Positions 8,623-16,428 of a stretch of DNA of 23,134 nt are shown here, in pieces. A program made the position numbers and the translations under genes. The first letter of the stretch is position 1, and the number at the start of each line of letters is the position of its first letter. The notes below the pieces were generated by a model that did not search any database, was not told the DNA's origin, and was given only the letters and a program-made list of their open reading frames with translations. Where the stretch lies: positions 1 to 23,134 of the forward strand of contig JAEYZD010000091.1 in assembly GCA_023430725.1 (NCBI GenBank). Direction: 5' to 3'. The DNA comes from Bacteroidota bacterium (GTDB lineage: Bacteria; Bacteroidota; Bacteroidia; Bacteroidales; VadinHA17).

Positions 8623-10359
8623 ATGATTATGAAAAGAGTTTTGCTGGTCCATCTGGTCCTGCTTCTTGCTGCAGCATCCGGCCTGGGACAGAGCATCGTG
8701 CCCGCGGAGTGGAAGTTCCTGCAGGGTGACAAACAGGAGTATATTGATTCCGCGCTGAACGACTACTGGTGGAATGATATATCGCCTCTCACGGTCTGGG
8801 AGCGGCAGGGGATAAAGGGTGACGGCTATGCCTGGTACAGGGTGAAGGTTGTCATACCCTCAAAGATGAAAAAGAATGCGTACAAGTATGGTGGCCTGAT
8901 GCTTAATCTCGGCAAGATTGATGATGCCGATGAGACCTTCTTCAACGGTCACAAGATCGGGGCAACCGGTCAGATGCCCCCGGACTACGCCGGGGCCTAC
9001 GATGTGCAGCGCTCATATCTCATACCCCCGGAATATGTTCAGTGGGGCAAAAAGAACACTGTCGCCGTAAGGGTGTATGATGCCGGGGGCGACGGAGGCA
9101 TTTACGGCGGCCCTGCCGAGCTGACAAACAGGAGCAACCCTGACCTTCTCGACATGAGAGTTGAATTTCCGGCAGAAAACAGGATTGTTCTTGGTTCACC
9201 TGAGGTGGAAATACCCATAACCATCAGGAGCGAATTCAGGAAAAAGTACCGTGGCGCTCTGTCCATGAAGATCATGACAGACTTCGGAGAGGAGTTTGAC
9301 AGGTTCTACCGCGATGTTGCTGTTAAGAAGTTGAGCACCGGCCGATTTGTCTTCACTGTGAAGGACCTCAAACCCGGTTTCTACAAGGCCACGGTCTCCC
9401 TTGAAAGCAAGATGGGCAACAGCAAGCTCAGCTTCAACTTCGGCTATGAGCCTGAGAAGATAGTATCGCCGGCTGATCCGCAGCCCGATTTCGCTGAGTT
9501 CTGGCAGAGGGCCAAAGCTGAGCTGGCAACCGTGGATCCGCAGTACAATATGATCCGGATAGACAGCCTTTGCACTGAAAAGCACAATGTATATCTCGTT
9601 GAGATGAGATCTCTTGGCAATGCGCTGATCAGGGGTTGGTACCAGGTGCCGGTAAAGCCGGGGCGGTATCCTGCAATCATGCAGGTGCAGGGATACAGCT
9701 CCGTGATGGTGCCGTCATACATAAATTACGGTGATGATGTGATCGGGTTCGGACTCAACATCAGGGGTCACGGCAACAGCAGGGATGATGTTAACCCCGG
9801 TTTCCCCGGATACATCCTCTCCGGCCTTGAAGACAAGGAGAAATATATCTATCGCGGAGCCTATATGGACTGTGTAAGGGCTGTCGACTTTCTGTGCTCC
9901 AGGCCAGAGGTGGATGCCTCACGCATCGCCGTCGAGGGTGCAAGCCAGGGCGGTGCCCTCAGCTTCGCGACTGCGGCGCTGAACAATGACAGGATAGCGG
10001 TATGTGCACCACAAGTCCCCTTCCTGTCCGACTTCAGGGACTACTTTAAGGTAGCAGTCTGGCCGGGTAACGAGTTCGTCGAGCTGATTGACCAGAAGAA
10101 GATGCTTACATGGGATGAAGCCTTTTACACCCTGAGCTACTTCGACATAAAAAATCTCGCGCCGATGATAAAGGCTCCGATGCTGATGGGAGCGGGGCTT
10201 ATGGATGAGGTCTGCCCGCCGCATATCAATTTTGCAGCCTACAACCAGGTGACGGCAGAGAAGAAATATATTGTTTATCCTCTGGCGGGTCACGGCCTGC
10301 CTGCCCATTTCTACCAGGCAAAGATGGAATGGATCAGGAATAAACTGGGATTGAATTAA
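8623..10359 (+). CDS. Exported CE7-type acetyl esterase (AXE1 family) with N-terminal jelly-roll and Ig-like domains
   Basis: This is a 578-residue protein with a signal peptide (MKRVLLVHLVLLLAAASGLGQ); the start may be at 8623 or at the second ATG, 8629. Residues about 24-175 form a galactose-binding-like jelly roll of the type at the front of GH2 enzymes (ETFFNGHKIGATG, GGIYGGP). Residues about 178-282 are Ig-like. Residues 287-578 are an AXE1 (CE7) alpha/beta-hydrolase: Ser441 in GASQGG, Asp528 in GLMDEV and His557 in GHGLP form the triad. CE7 enzymes remove acetyl groups from sugars, mostly short oligosaccharides. In this operon the likely substrate is O-acetylated (gluco)mannan oligosaccharide, which is inferred from context. 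There is no lipobox, so it is probably periplasmic. CE7 enzymes are commonly near 320 residues; the extra 280 N-terminal residues explain the greater length. Fifteen bp separate it from the GH2 gene. Confidence 0.87.
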   Translation: MIMKRVLLVHLVLLLAAASGLGQSIVPAEWKFLQGDKQEYIDSALNDYWWNDISPLTVWERQGIKGDGYAWYRVKVVIPSKMKKNAYKYGGLMLNLGKIDDADETFFNGHKIGATGQMPPDYAGAYDVQRSYLIPPEYVQWGKKNTVAVRVYDAGGDGGIYGGPAELTNRSNPDLLDMRVEFPAENRIVLGSPEVEIPITIRSEFRKKYRGALSMKIMTDFGEEFDRFYRDVAVKKLSTGRFVFTVKDLKPGFYKATVSLESKMGNSKLSFNFGYEPEKIVSPADPQPDFAEFWQRAKAELATVDPQYNMIRIDSLCTEKHNVYLVEMRSLGNALIRGWYQVPVKPGRYPAIMQVQGYSSVMVPSYINYGDDVIGFGLNIRGHGNSRDDVNPGFPGYILSGLEDKEKYIYRGAYMDCVRAVDFLCSRPEVDASRIAVEGASQGGALSFATAALNNDRIAVCAPQVPFLSDFRDYFKVAVWPGNEFVELIDQKKMLTWDEAFYTLSYFDIKNLAPMIKAPMLMGAGLMDEVCPPHINFAAYNQVTAEKKYIVYPLAGHGLPAHFYQAKMEWIRNKLGLN

Positions 10360-10374
10360 CTAAACATAACTGTT

Positions 10375-12804
10375 ATGGAGGGAAGACAAACAGTGTCACG
10401 GCTGCTGATGGCAGTCGCGTTGGCGGTTATTATCCAGGGCTGTTCACAGCCTGTACCGCGTAATCATGTCAGTTTCAATGACGGGTGGAAGTTCTCGCTT
10501 GCAGCGGGTGATGAAGCCTTTCAGCCGGGTTATGATGACAGCGGATGGCGTGAGCTTGAGCTGCCGCACGACTGGAGCATCGAGGGGGAGTTCAGTGAGA
10601 AGCATCCTGCCTCACCGGGAGGAGGCGCCCTGCCCGGAGGCATCGGATGGTACCGCAAGACATTCAGGGTAAGCAGTGATGACAAAGAGAAGCTTACCTA
10701 CCTCTCCTTTGACGGTGTCTACCGCAACAGTGAAGTATGGGTAAACGGCAACTACCTTGGCAAGAGGCCGTACGGCTACAGCTCCTTCAGGTATGATATG
10801 ACCCCCTGGCTAAAGTACGGCGATGAGGATAACGTGATAGCCGTAAAGGTCGACAACTCGCAGCAGCCCAATTCAAGGTGGTATTCCGGGTCAGGCATCT
10901 ACCGGAATGTATGGCTGACAACCACGGGCAAGATCGCTGTTGACCACTGGGGAACCTTTGTCACCACCCCCGAGGTGTCTGCTGAGGCTGCCCTGCTGAG
11001 GGTGACCACACAGGTGAGCAATGCCTCCGGCGGGAGAGCTGACGTACGGCTTGAGACAACGGTCTATGATTCAGAGAACAGGAAAGTGGCAAAGGCGGAG
11101 ACTGACCAGGTGGAGCTCACCGAGGCTGGCACCACGGTTACACAGGAGCTGAAGATAGAGACTCCCCGCCTCTGGTCACTGGAGAACCCTCAGCTTTACA
11201 GGGTTGAAACCAGGATCCGGTCAGGCCAGCTGCTGGCCGATGTGTATGAGACTGTTACAGGCATCAGGTCGTTTGAATTTGACGCTGAAAAGGGATTCAT
11301 CCTCAACGGTGAACCGGTTGTAATAAAGGGGGTGTGCAATCATCATGACCTTGGTTGCCTCGGCGCTGCGGTCAACACCCGTGCCATCGAAAGGCAGCTT
11401 GAGATACTTAAGGAGATGGGTTGTAACGGGATACGCACATCGCACAACCCTCCGGCTCCCGAGCTGCTCGATCTGTGTGACAGGATGGGCTTTATCGTCA
11501 TGGACGAAGCCTTTGACATTTGGAAGGTTAAAAAGACAGAATTTGACTACGGCCTTGACTTTGACGAGTGGCACCGACGGGACCTGGAGGCAATGGTGCT
11601 TCGCGACCGCAATCACCCGTCTGTTTTCATCTGGAGCATCGGCAACGAGGTGATGGAACAGTGGGAGAGGAACGGCAGCGGTGAAGCCATCGCCACAGAA
11701 CTTGCGGGTATTGTCCGTTCGCTTGATGATACAAGGCCTGTGACGGCAGCATGCAATGACCCGATGCCCCATAACCCGGTCATCGCCTCCGGCGCCCTTG
11801 ACCTGATAGGATTCAACTACCGTGATACACTCTGGACACGGATGCCGCAGATGTTTCCAGGGGGTAAGTACATTGGAACGGAGACAACCTCGGCCCTTGC
11901 CACACGGGGGAGCTATGATCTGCCGTCGGATGTGATAAGACGCTGGCCGGCACGCTGGGATCAGCTTTTCAAGGACGGCAACCCTGACCTCACATGCTCG
12001 GCGTATGACAACTGCTCGGCGCCGTGGGGAACAACCCATTGCGACAGCTGGCGGCTGATAAAGGAGAATGCCTACCTCACGGGAATGTATATCTGGACCG
12101 GCTTTGACTACCTCGGCGAACCCACTCCCTACTGGTGGCCCGCGCGAAGCTCGTACTTCGGCATCATTGACCTGGCCGGCTTCCCGAAGGATGTCTACTG
12201 GTTTTACCAGAGTGAATGGACTGACAGGGATGTGCTGCATTTATTCCCGCACTGGAACTGGAATCCCGGACAGACGGTTGATGTGTGGGCATTTACAAAC
12301 TGCGATGAGGTGGAGCTGTTCCTGAACGGTGTCTCGCAGGGAAGGCAGTCAAAGGGAGAGAACGACTATAACCTTGTATGGAAAGTGCCGTTTGAAGATG
12401 GTACTCTGCTTGCTGTCGGTTACAGGAACGGGGCTGAGATAATGAGAAAGACGGTTTCCACGGCCGGTGAACCTGCCGGACTGGTCCTTACGCCTGACCG
12501 GAGCGAGATTCTTGCAGACGGAGCTGACCTGTCATTCATTACAGTCACCGTGGTTGACCGCCACGGAAACCCTGTGCCGCATGCAGCCAATATGGTGAAC
12601 TTCTCGGTTGATGGTCCCGGCATGATAGCAGGTGTTGACAACGGCAGCCAGACAAGCATGGAACCCTTCAAGGCAGAGTACAGGAAGGCTTACAACGGTA
12701 AGTGCCTGGTGGTGGTAAAGGCCGGTCGTACAAAGGGTGATATCAGAGTGACTGCCTCATCTGACGGCCTGCCTGACGCGGTAAGTACGGTAAGGGTCAG
12801 ATGA
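10375..12804 (+). CDS. GH2 beta-galactosidase-type lipoprotein with DUF4982-like and C-terminal Ig-like domains
   Basis: This is an 809-residue protein with a lipobox IIQGC (Cys23). The residues after Cys (SQPVPRNH) lack acidic character, which suggests a periplasm-facing lipoprotein. Domains: sugar-binding jelly roll about 32-185 (LPHDWSIEGEF, GGIGWYRKTF), Ig-like about 186-300, TIM barrel about 300-590, DUF4982-like about 621-695, and an invasin-like Ig domain about 700-809. Acid/base Glu425 lies in WSIGNEV and nucleophile Glu503 in IGTETTSA; HNPP and NHHDLG motifs are present. These features match Bacteroidota GH2 beta-galactosidases rather than beta-mannosidases. In a mannan locus it could remove terminal beta-galactose from side chains. 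It is the last gene of the left operon; its 3' end overlaps the convergent araC-type gene by 8 bp. Exact specificity is not certain. Confidence 0.88.
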   Translation: MEGRQTVSRLLMAVALAVIIQGCSQPVPRNHVSFNDGWKFSLAAGDEAFQPGYDDSGWRELELPHDWSIEGEFSEKHPASPGGGALPGGIGWYRKTFRVSSDDKEKLTYLSFDGVYRNSEVWVNGNYLGKRPYGYSSFRYDMTPWLKYGDEDNVIAVKVDNSQQPNSRWYSGSGIYRNVWLTTTGKIAVDHWGTFVTTPEVSAEAALLRVTTQVSNASGGRADVRLETTVYDSENRKVAKAETDQVELTEAGTTVTQELKIETPRLWSLENPQLYRVETRIRSGQLLADVYETVTGIRSFEFDAEKGFILNGEPVVIKGVCNHHDLGCLGAAVNTRAIERQLEILKEMGCNGIRTSHNPPAPELLDLCDRMGFIVMDEAFDIWKVKKTEFDYGLDFDEWHRRDLEAMVLRDRNHPSVFIWSIGNEVMEQWERNGSGEAIATELAGIVRSLDDTRPVTAACNDPMPHNPVIASGALDLIGFNYRDTLWTRMPQMFPGGKYIGTETTSALATRGSYDLPSDVIRRWPARWDQLFKDGNPDLTCSAYDNCSAPWGTTHCDSWRLIKENAYLTGMYIWTGFDYLGEPTPYWWPARSSYFGIIDLAGFPKDVYWFYQSEWTDRDVLHLFPHWNWNPGQTVDVWAFTNCDEVELFLNGVSQGRQSKGENDYNLVWKVPFEDGTLLAVGYRNGAEIMRKTVSTAGEPAGLVLTPDRSEILADGADLSFITVTVVDRHGNPVPHAANMVNFSVDGPGMIAGVDNGSQTSMEPFKAEYRKAYNGKCLVVVKAGRTKGDIRVTASSDGLPDAVSTVRVR

Positions 12805-13678
12805 ATACCCTGGTTCCCTGGTCATAGCTCTCACGGAGCTCACGGGGGGTACACCCCTTCTTGCGCCGGAAGATCCGGTTGAAGTTGGATATGTTGTTGA
12901 ACCCGCATGAGTAAGCTATCTCAGCTATTGTCTTTGTTGATGAGATCAGCATCCTGGAGGCATGACCCAGACGAACCTCCGTGACACAGTCGATGAAGGT
13001 CATGCCTGTCCTCAGCTTGAAAAACCGGCTGAAGGCTGACTCAGTCATGCTTGCAATCCTGGCAGCCTCACCGAGTGTTATCTGCCTGTCAAAGGATGTG
13101 TGTATGAATTCCATCACCTTCTCAATCCGCCGGCTGTTGTATGAAAAGACCTCTGCATCGCTGAAACCCGAATCAGACAGAACCCTGTAATCACGCGAGA
13201 TTGAGAGATCATGAAGGATGCTCATAAGTTCAAGGACAGAGTCGAAGCCCTGCTTCTTCTCAAGGTTTATTATCCGCGGCTCCAGACGGGCTGTGGTCTC
13301 CTTTGAGAAAAGGATGCCACGAAGGGACCTGCGAAGCATGTTGCGGATGAAATTCAGCTGGTTCTTCTGAAGGAATTTCTCGTCAAAGAAATCCTTGTGG
13401 AACTGGATTGTTATCTCCTCAACCTGGTCAGCTCCGAATCCTGTTCCGAACCAGCCGTGCGGCAGCCCCGGCCCTACAAGAGCCAGTTCCATGTTGCCTA
13501 TCTCCTCCACGTGGTCTCCTATAATTCGCTTTGCGCCCCTTGCATTGCGAACGAAGTTGAGCTCGATCTCGTCGTGGTAGTGAAGGGGGAAATCAAATTC
13601 AGATTTTGTTCTGTGAAAATAGGTGAAGCAGTCAGACTGGGTTAGCGGGGTTATCTCTTTCAGTATATTCTCGGTCAT
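12797..13678 (-). CDS. AraC-family transcriptional regulator with N-terminal cupin-like sensor domain
   Basis: This is a 293-residue protein. The N-terminal part (HYHDEIELNFV, GPGLPHGW) is a cupin-like sugar-sensing domain. Residues about 185-284 hold the two helix-turn-helix motifs of AraC/XylS (ITLGEAARIASMTESAFSRFF and, near the end, TIAEIAYSCGFNNISNFNRIF with the usual CTPRELR finish). It lacks transmembrane or histidine-kinase parts, so it is neither a hybrid two-component system nor a SusR-like sensor. It lies between two glycoside hydrolase clusters, convergent with the first and divergent from the second, which makes it the obvious local regulator. The expected ligand is a mannan-derived oligosaccharide such as mannobiose or mannosylglucose; this is inferred. 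The ATG at 13676-13678 follows an A-rich leader with AGCGAG. Confidence 0.9.
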   Translation of the reverse strand: MTENILKEITPLTQSDCFTYFHRTKSEFDFPLHYHDEIELNFVRNARGAKRIIGDHVEEIGNMELALVGPGLPHGWFGTGFGADQVEEITIQFHKDFFDEKFLQKNQLNFIRNMLRRSLRGILFSKETTARLEPRIINLEKKQGFDSVLELMSILHDLSISRDYRVLSDSGFSDAEVFSYNSRRIEKVMEFIHTSFDRQITLGEAARIASMTESAFSRFFKLRTGMTFIDCVTEVRLGHASRMLISSTKTIAEIAYSCGFNNISNFNRIFRRKKGCTPRELRESYDQGTRVFI

Positions 13679-13710
13679 TGCTCGCTTTTTTTGTACTCCG
13701 GATGATAAGC

Positions 13711-13740
13711 GATATAAAGTTAAGGCAAAAATGATATAAA
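13711..13740. promoter_or_regulatory. Candidate AraC-type operator: GATATAAA direct repeat, 22-bp period
   Basis: Two identical 8-bp copies occur at 13711-13718 and 13733-13740. The period is close to two helical turns. The site is 33-62 bp upstream of the regulator ATG. A related GATATAG occurs at 13953-13959, overlapping the box before the GH5 gene. Copies this short and A/T-rich can arise by chance, hence modest confidence. Confidence 0.35.
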
Positions 13741-13945
13741 TAATAATCGGGGTTCAATCAAAATTTAATTTGCAGTAGTTCAGCCGTATGTCAGGGGTTG
13801 TTGTGCCAGGTGAGATATCCGTGGTGCCTGACCGGGTAAAAATGTACCGGTATGCAGTCTATATTATGTCATCTGATGGTTCATATAGGCATTAAAGTAT
13901 CACTATTTAAAGGAATGATATCATATCACCGAAGCGGCGATTTCT

Positions 13946-13953
13946 TATTTTTG
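13946..13953 (+). promoter_or_regulatory. Bacteroidota -7 promoter element (TATTTTTG) for the GH5 operon
   Basis: TATTTTTG matches the Bacteroidota consensus TAnnTTTG exactly and would place the transcript start roughly 15-20 bp before the GH5 ATG at 13977. No TTTG -33 element lies at the usual 19-21 bp upstream, where the palindrome ATGATATCAT sits instead. That would fit an activator-dependent promoter. Confidence 0.45.
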
Positions 13954-13976
13954 ATATAGATCGTACAGATAGAATT

Positions 13977-15278
13977 ATGAAAGGATTATTGCCGGGGCTG
14001 CTGCTGATGCTTGCCCTTTCCGGCTGTGGGAGCAGTCAGGAGTACAGCTATGTAACCGTTGAGGACGGCATTTTCAGGCTCGCCGGTGAACCTTACTATT
14101 TTGTCGGCGCCAACTACTGGTACGGAGCCATACTTGGTACTGAGGGGGAGTACGGTGACCGCGAACGGCTGCTGCGGGAACTTGATCATATGAAGAGCAT
14201 CGGAATAACCAACCTGCGGGTCATGGTTGGCCCCGAAGGTCCTGACAATGAGCCATTCAGGGTTACGCCTGCGCTGCAGGTCGCCCCGGGAGAATACAGT
14301 GAGGTGATGCTTGACGGTCTTGATTTCCTCCTTGCCGAGATGGGCAAACGGGAGATGCATGCAATTCTCTTTCTCAACAATGCGTGGGACTGGAGCGGTG
14401 GATTCTCACAGTATCTGAACTGGAACGGTTACGGTCCCATACCCAATCCGAACCTGCCAGGGAATACATGGCCGCAGTTCATGGCTTTCTCCGGGCAGTT
14501 TAACACCTGCGAACCTTGCATCGGGCAGTTCGTTGAGTATATAAGGTTCATTGTGGGCAGGACCAACAGCTATACCGGGTTGAAGTATACTGATGACCCT
14601 GCGATAATGACATGGGAAATAGCCAATGAACCGAGGGCGTTCTCGGATGAGAACATCCCGGCTTTCGAGGCGATGATTGCCCGAATTGCTTCATTGCTTC
14701 AGGAACTCGATGAAAATCACCTTGTCACAACAGGGACAGAAGGGCGGCACGGCTGCGAACAGAAGATGGAGGTATTTGAGCGGATTCACGCTGACCCGAA
14801 CATTGATTACCTCGTGATGCATATATGGCCCAAAAACTGGGGCTGGCTTGACATAAAAGACATAGGTGGTTCTCTTGATACAGCTATAGTGCTGACAAAC
14901 AAGTATATAAATGACCATCTTGAAGTGTCTGAACGGCTGAACAAGCCGATAGTTCTTGAGGAATTCGGGCTGCCCCGCGACCTTCACGGATTCTCACTGC
15001 AGGAGCCAACTACCTCCCGCGACAGATATTACACCAATGCTTTCGGGCAGGTGCTTGAACATGCCGGTAGACTCGGGCCTCTGGCAGGATGCAACATCTG
15101 GGCCTGGGCTGGTGAAGGCCGGGCTGCGGAAGGGAGGATTCACTGGCTCCCCGGTGATGACTACCTGGGTGATCCGCCGCAGGAGGAACAGGGACTTAAT
15201 TCAGTCTTTGATACTGACTCCACGGTAGGAGTGATTTCTGATTTCAGCCTGCGCCTCTCTTCACTAACTAAAAAATAA
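13977..15278 (+). CDS. GH5 (subfamily 7-like) endo-beta-mannanase lipoprotein
   Basis: This is a 433-residue protein with a short lipoprotein signal (LALSGC, Cys17). The rest is a single GH5 barrel. Recognisable parts are YFVGANYWYGA near the start, NLRVMVG, the NNAWDWSGG ... LNWNGYG segment, WEIANEPRA with acid/base Glu218, and VLEEFG with nucleophile Glu329. RTNSYTGLKYTDDPAIM just before the acid/base is characteristic of GH5_7 mannanases. The enzyme cleaves internal beta-1,4-mannosyl bonds in mannan or mannooligosaccharides. It is the first gene of the operon controlled from the divergent region, 7 bp before the GH26 gene. The post-Cys residues (GSSQEYSY) are not clearly acidic, so I favour the periplasmic face of the outer membrane. 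Confidence 0.9.
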   Translation: MKGLLPGLLLMLALSGCGSSQEYSYVTVEDGIFRLAGEPYYFVGANYWYGAILGTEGEYGDRERLLRELDHMKSIGITNLRVMVGPEGPDNEPFRVTPALQVAPGEYSEVMLDGLDFLLAEMGKREMHAILFLNNAWDWSGGFSQYLNWNGYGPIPNPNLPGNTWPQFMAFSGQFNTCEPCIGQFVEYIRFIVGRTNSYTGLKYTDDPAIMTWEIANEPRAFSDENIPAFEAMIARIASLLQELDENHLVTTGTEGRHGCEQKMEVFERIHADPNIDYLVMHIWPKNWGWLDIKDIGGSLDTAIVLTNKYINDHLEVSERLNKPIVLEEFGLPRDLHGFSLQEPTTSRDRYYTNAFGQVLEHAGRLGPLAGCNIWAWAGEGRAAEGRIHWLPGDDYLGDPPQEEQGLNSVFDTDSTVGVISDFSLRLSSLTKK

Positions 15279-15285
15279 CCCTCAC

Positions 15286-16416
15286 ATGAAAAGTATTTTG
15301 TACCTGACCTTGGCGATGGTGCTTTTTACAGCCTGCAATACAGGAGATTCTGTAAACACTGGTCCTGCAGACAGATCGGCCACCACCGCGACCGTAAACA
15401 TGCTGGCCGGGCTGAAGCTGGCAGCCGGGCAGGGCATCATGTTCGGACACCAGGATGACCTTTCTTACGGCATCGGATGGATCTATCCTGGAGGTGAATC
15501 CGATGTAAAGCGGGTCACCGGCGACTACCCGGCAGTATACGGCATGGATCTCGGTGACATTGAGCACCGGTCTCCGGTGAACCTTGACTCAGTTCCCTTT
15601 GCAGATATGAAAACGTTTGTTGACCAGATATGGGCCCGTGGAGGGGTGATCACTTTCAGCTGGCATGTTGATAATCCGCTTACCGGCAGCACATCATGGG
15701 ATGTCACTTCTGACAAAGTTGTGGCCTCGGTGCTTCCCGGAGGTGAGAAGCATGACGAGTTCAGGTTATGGCTTGATAACCTTGCGGAGTTCCTTGCATC
15801 ACTGAAGGATGATAAGGGAGTGGCCATTCCGGTGATCTTCCGCCCGTGGCATGAGCATACGGGAAGCTGGTTCTGGTGGGGGCAAAATATCTGCACCACT
15901 GAAGAGTTCATTGCCCTGTGGAGATTCACATTCGATTATCTGTGCGTTGAGAAGAACCTGCATAACCTGCTCTTCGCCTATTCAAGCGGAGGTGACATCA
16001 GCAGCATGGAACAGTACCTTGAGCGATACCCGGGAGATGATTATGTTGACCTGATGGGCTTTGACTATTACCAGATGCCCGATGCCGGCAACAGTTCCTT
16101 CAGGGAGAATGTGAGCAGGGTGCTGGGCATTGTGACTGAGGCAGCCGGGGCTCATGGCAAGCTGGCGGCGCTGACCGAGGCCGGGTACGAGGGAATACCC
16201 GATTCAACATGGTGGACCACCACGTTCTGGCCTGCAATGGAGAACCACCGCATATCATATGCCCTGGTATGGCGCAATGCACCTAACAGGCCGGGACATT
16301 ACTATGCACCCTGGCCGGGGCAGGTAAGCGAACAGGATTTTATCAGCTTTTATTCATTTAAAGAAACTTTCTTTCAAAGTGAATTGACGGCCCTCAGCAT
16401 ATACAAACAGGATTAA
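15286..16416 (+). CDS. GH26 beta-mannanase lipoprotein
   Basis: This is a 376-residue lipoprotein (lipobox LFTAC, Cys17) consisting of one GH26 domain. It has FGHQDDLSYG near the N-terminus, WHVDNP, acid/base Glu190 in RPWHEHTGSWFWWG and nucleophile Glu298 in ALTEAG; both catalytic residues are present. It is much shorter than the first GH26 protein in the window and has no CBM or T9SS tail. GH26 members of this size in Bacteroidota include endo-mannanases and mannobiose-releasing enzymes. Production of mannobiose would feed the epimerase and phosphorylase encoded next. Start at 15286 is 7 bp after the GH5 stop; the phosphorylase follows after 12 bp. Confidence 0.9.
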   Translation: MKSILYLTLAMVLFTACNTGDSVNTGPADRSATTATVNMLAGLKLAAGQGIMFGHQDDLSYGIGWIYPGGESDVKRVTGDYPAVYGMDLGDIEHRSPVNLDSVPFADMKTFVDQIWARGGVITFSWHVDNPLTGSTSWDVTSDKVVASVLPGGEKHDEFRLWLDNLAEFLASLKDDKGVAIPVIFRPWHEHTGSWFWWGQNICTTEEFIALWRFTFDYLCVEKNLHNLLFAYSSGGDISSMEQYLERYPGDDYVDLMGFDYYQMPDAGNSSFRENVSRVLGIVTEAAGAHGKLAALTEAGYEGIPDSTWWTTTFWPAMENHRISYALVWRNAPNRPGHYYAPWPGQVSEQDFISFYSFKETFFQSELTALSIYKQD

Positions 16417-16428
16417 TTTTTTAACCAG

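Larger units (their letters stand above)
13679..13976. promoter_or_regulatory. Divergent control region between the AraC-family regulator and the GH5-GH26-GH130-epimerase operon
   Basis: This 298-bp A/T-rich stretch has no credible gene. It contains two exact GATATAAA copies (13711-13718 and 13733-13740), 22 bp start to start, which is the direct-repeat geometry AraC-type dimers prefer. It also holds an ACCGG/CCGGT inverted repeat (13831-13835 and 13847-13851), the perfect palindrome ATGATATCAT (13915-13924) and a -7 box at 13946-13953. The repeats lie close to the regulator start, so they may serve autoregulation. All site roles are inferred from spacing and symmetry. Confidence 0.5.

Noticed and set aside
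11275..12145. GH2 read as a beta-mannosidase, which would fit a mannan locus
   Set aside because: The LPHDWSIEGEF, GGIGWYRKTF and IGTETTSA motifs and the DUF4982-like domain are those of the beta-galactosidase-type GH2 group, not of beta-mannosidases.
11221..12240. Long - strand open frame (about 339 codons) inside the GH2 gene
   Set aside because: The + strand encodes intact GH2 motifs with both catalytic glutamates. The antisense product is rich in Cys, Arg and His without any recognisable pattern, as expected of a shadow frame.
13734..13763. Full -33/-7 Bacteroidota promoter for the regulator on the - strand
   Set aside because: CATTTTTG (13726-13733, - strand) resembles a -7 box, but the nearest TTTG upstream is 25 bp away instead of about 19-21, so I did not call it.
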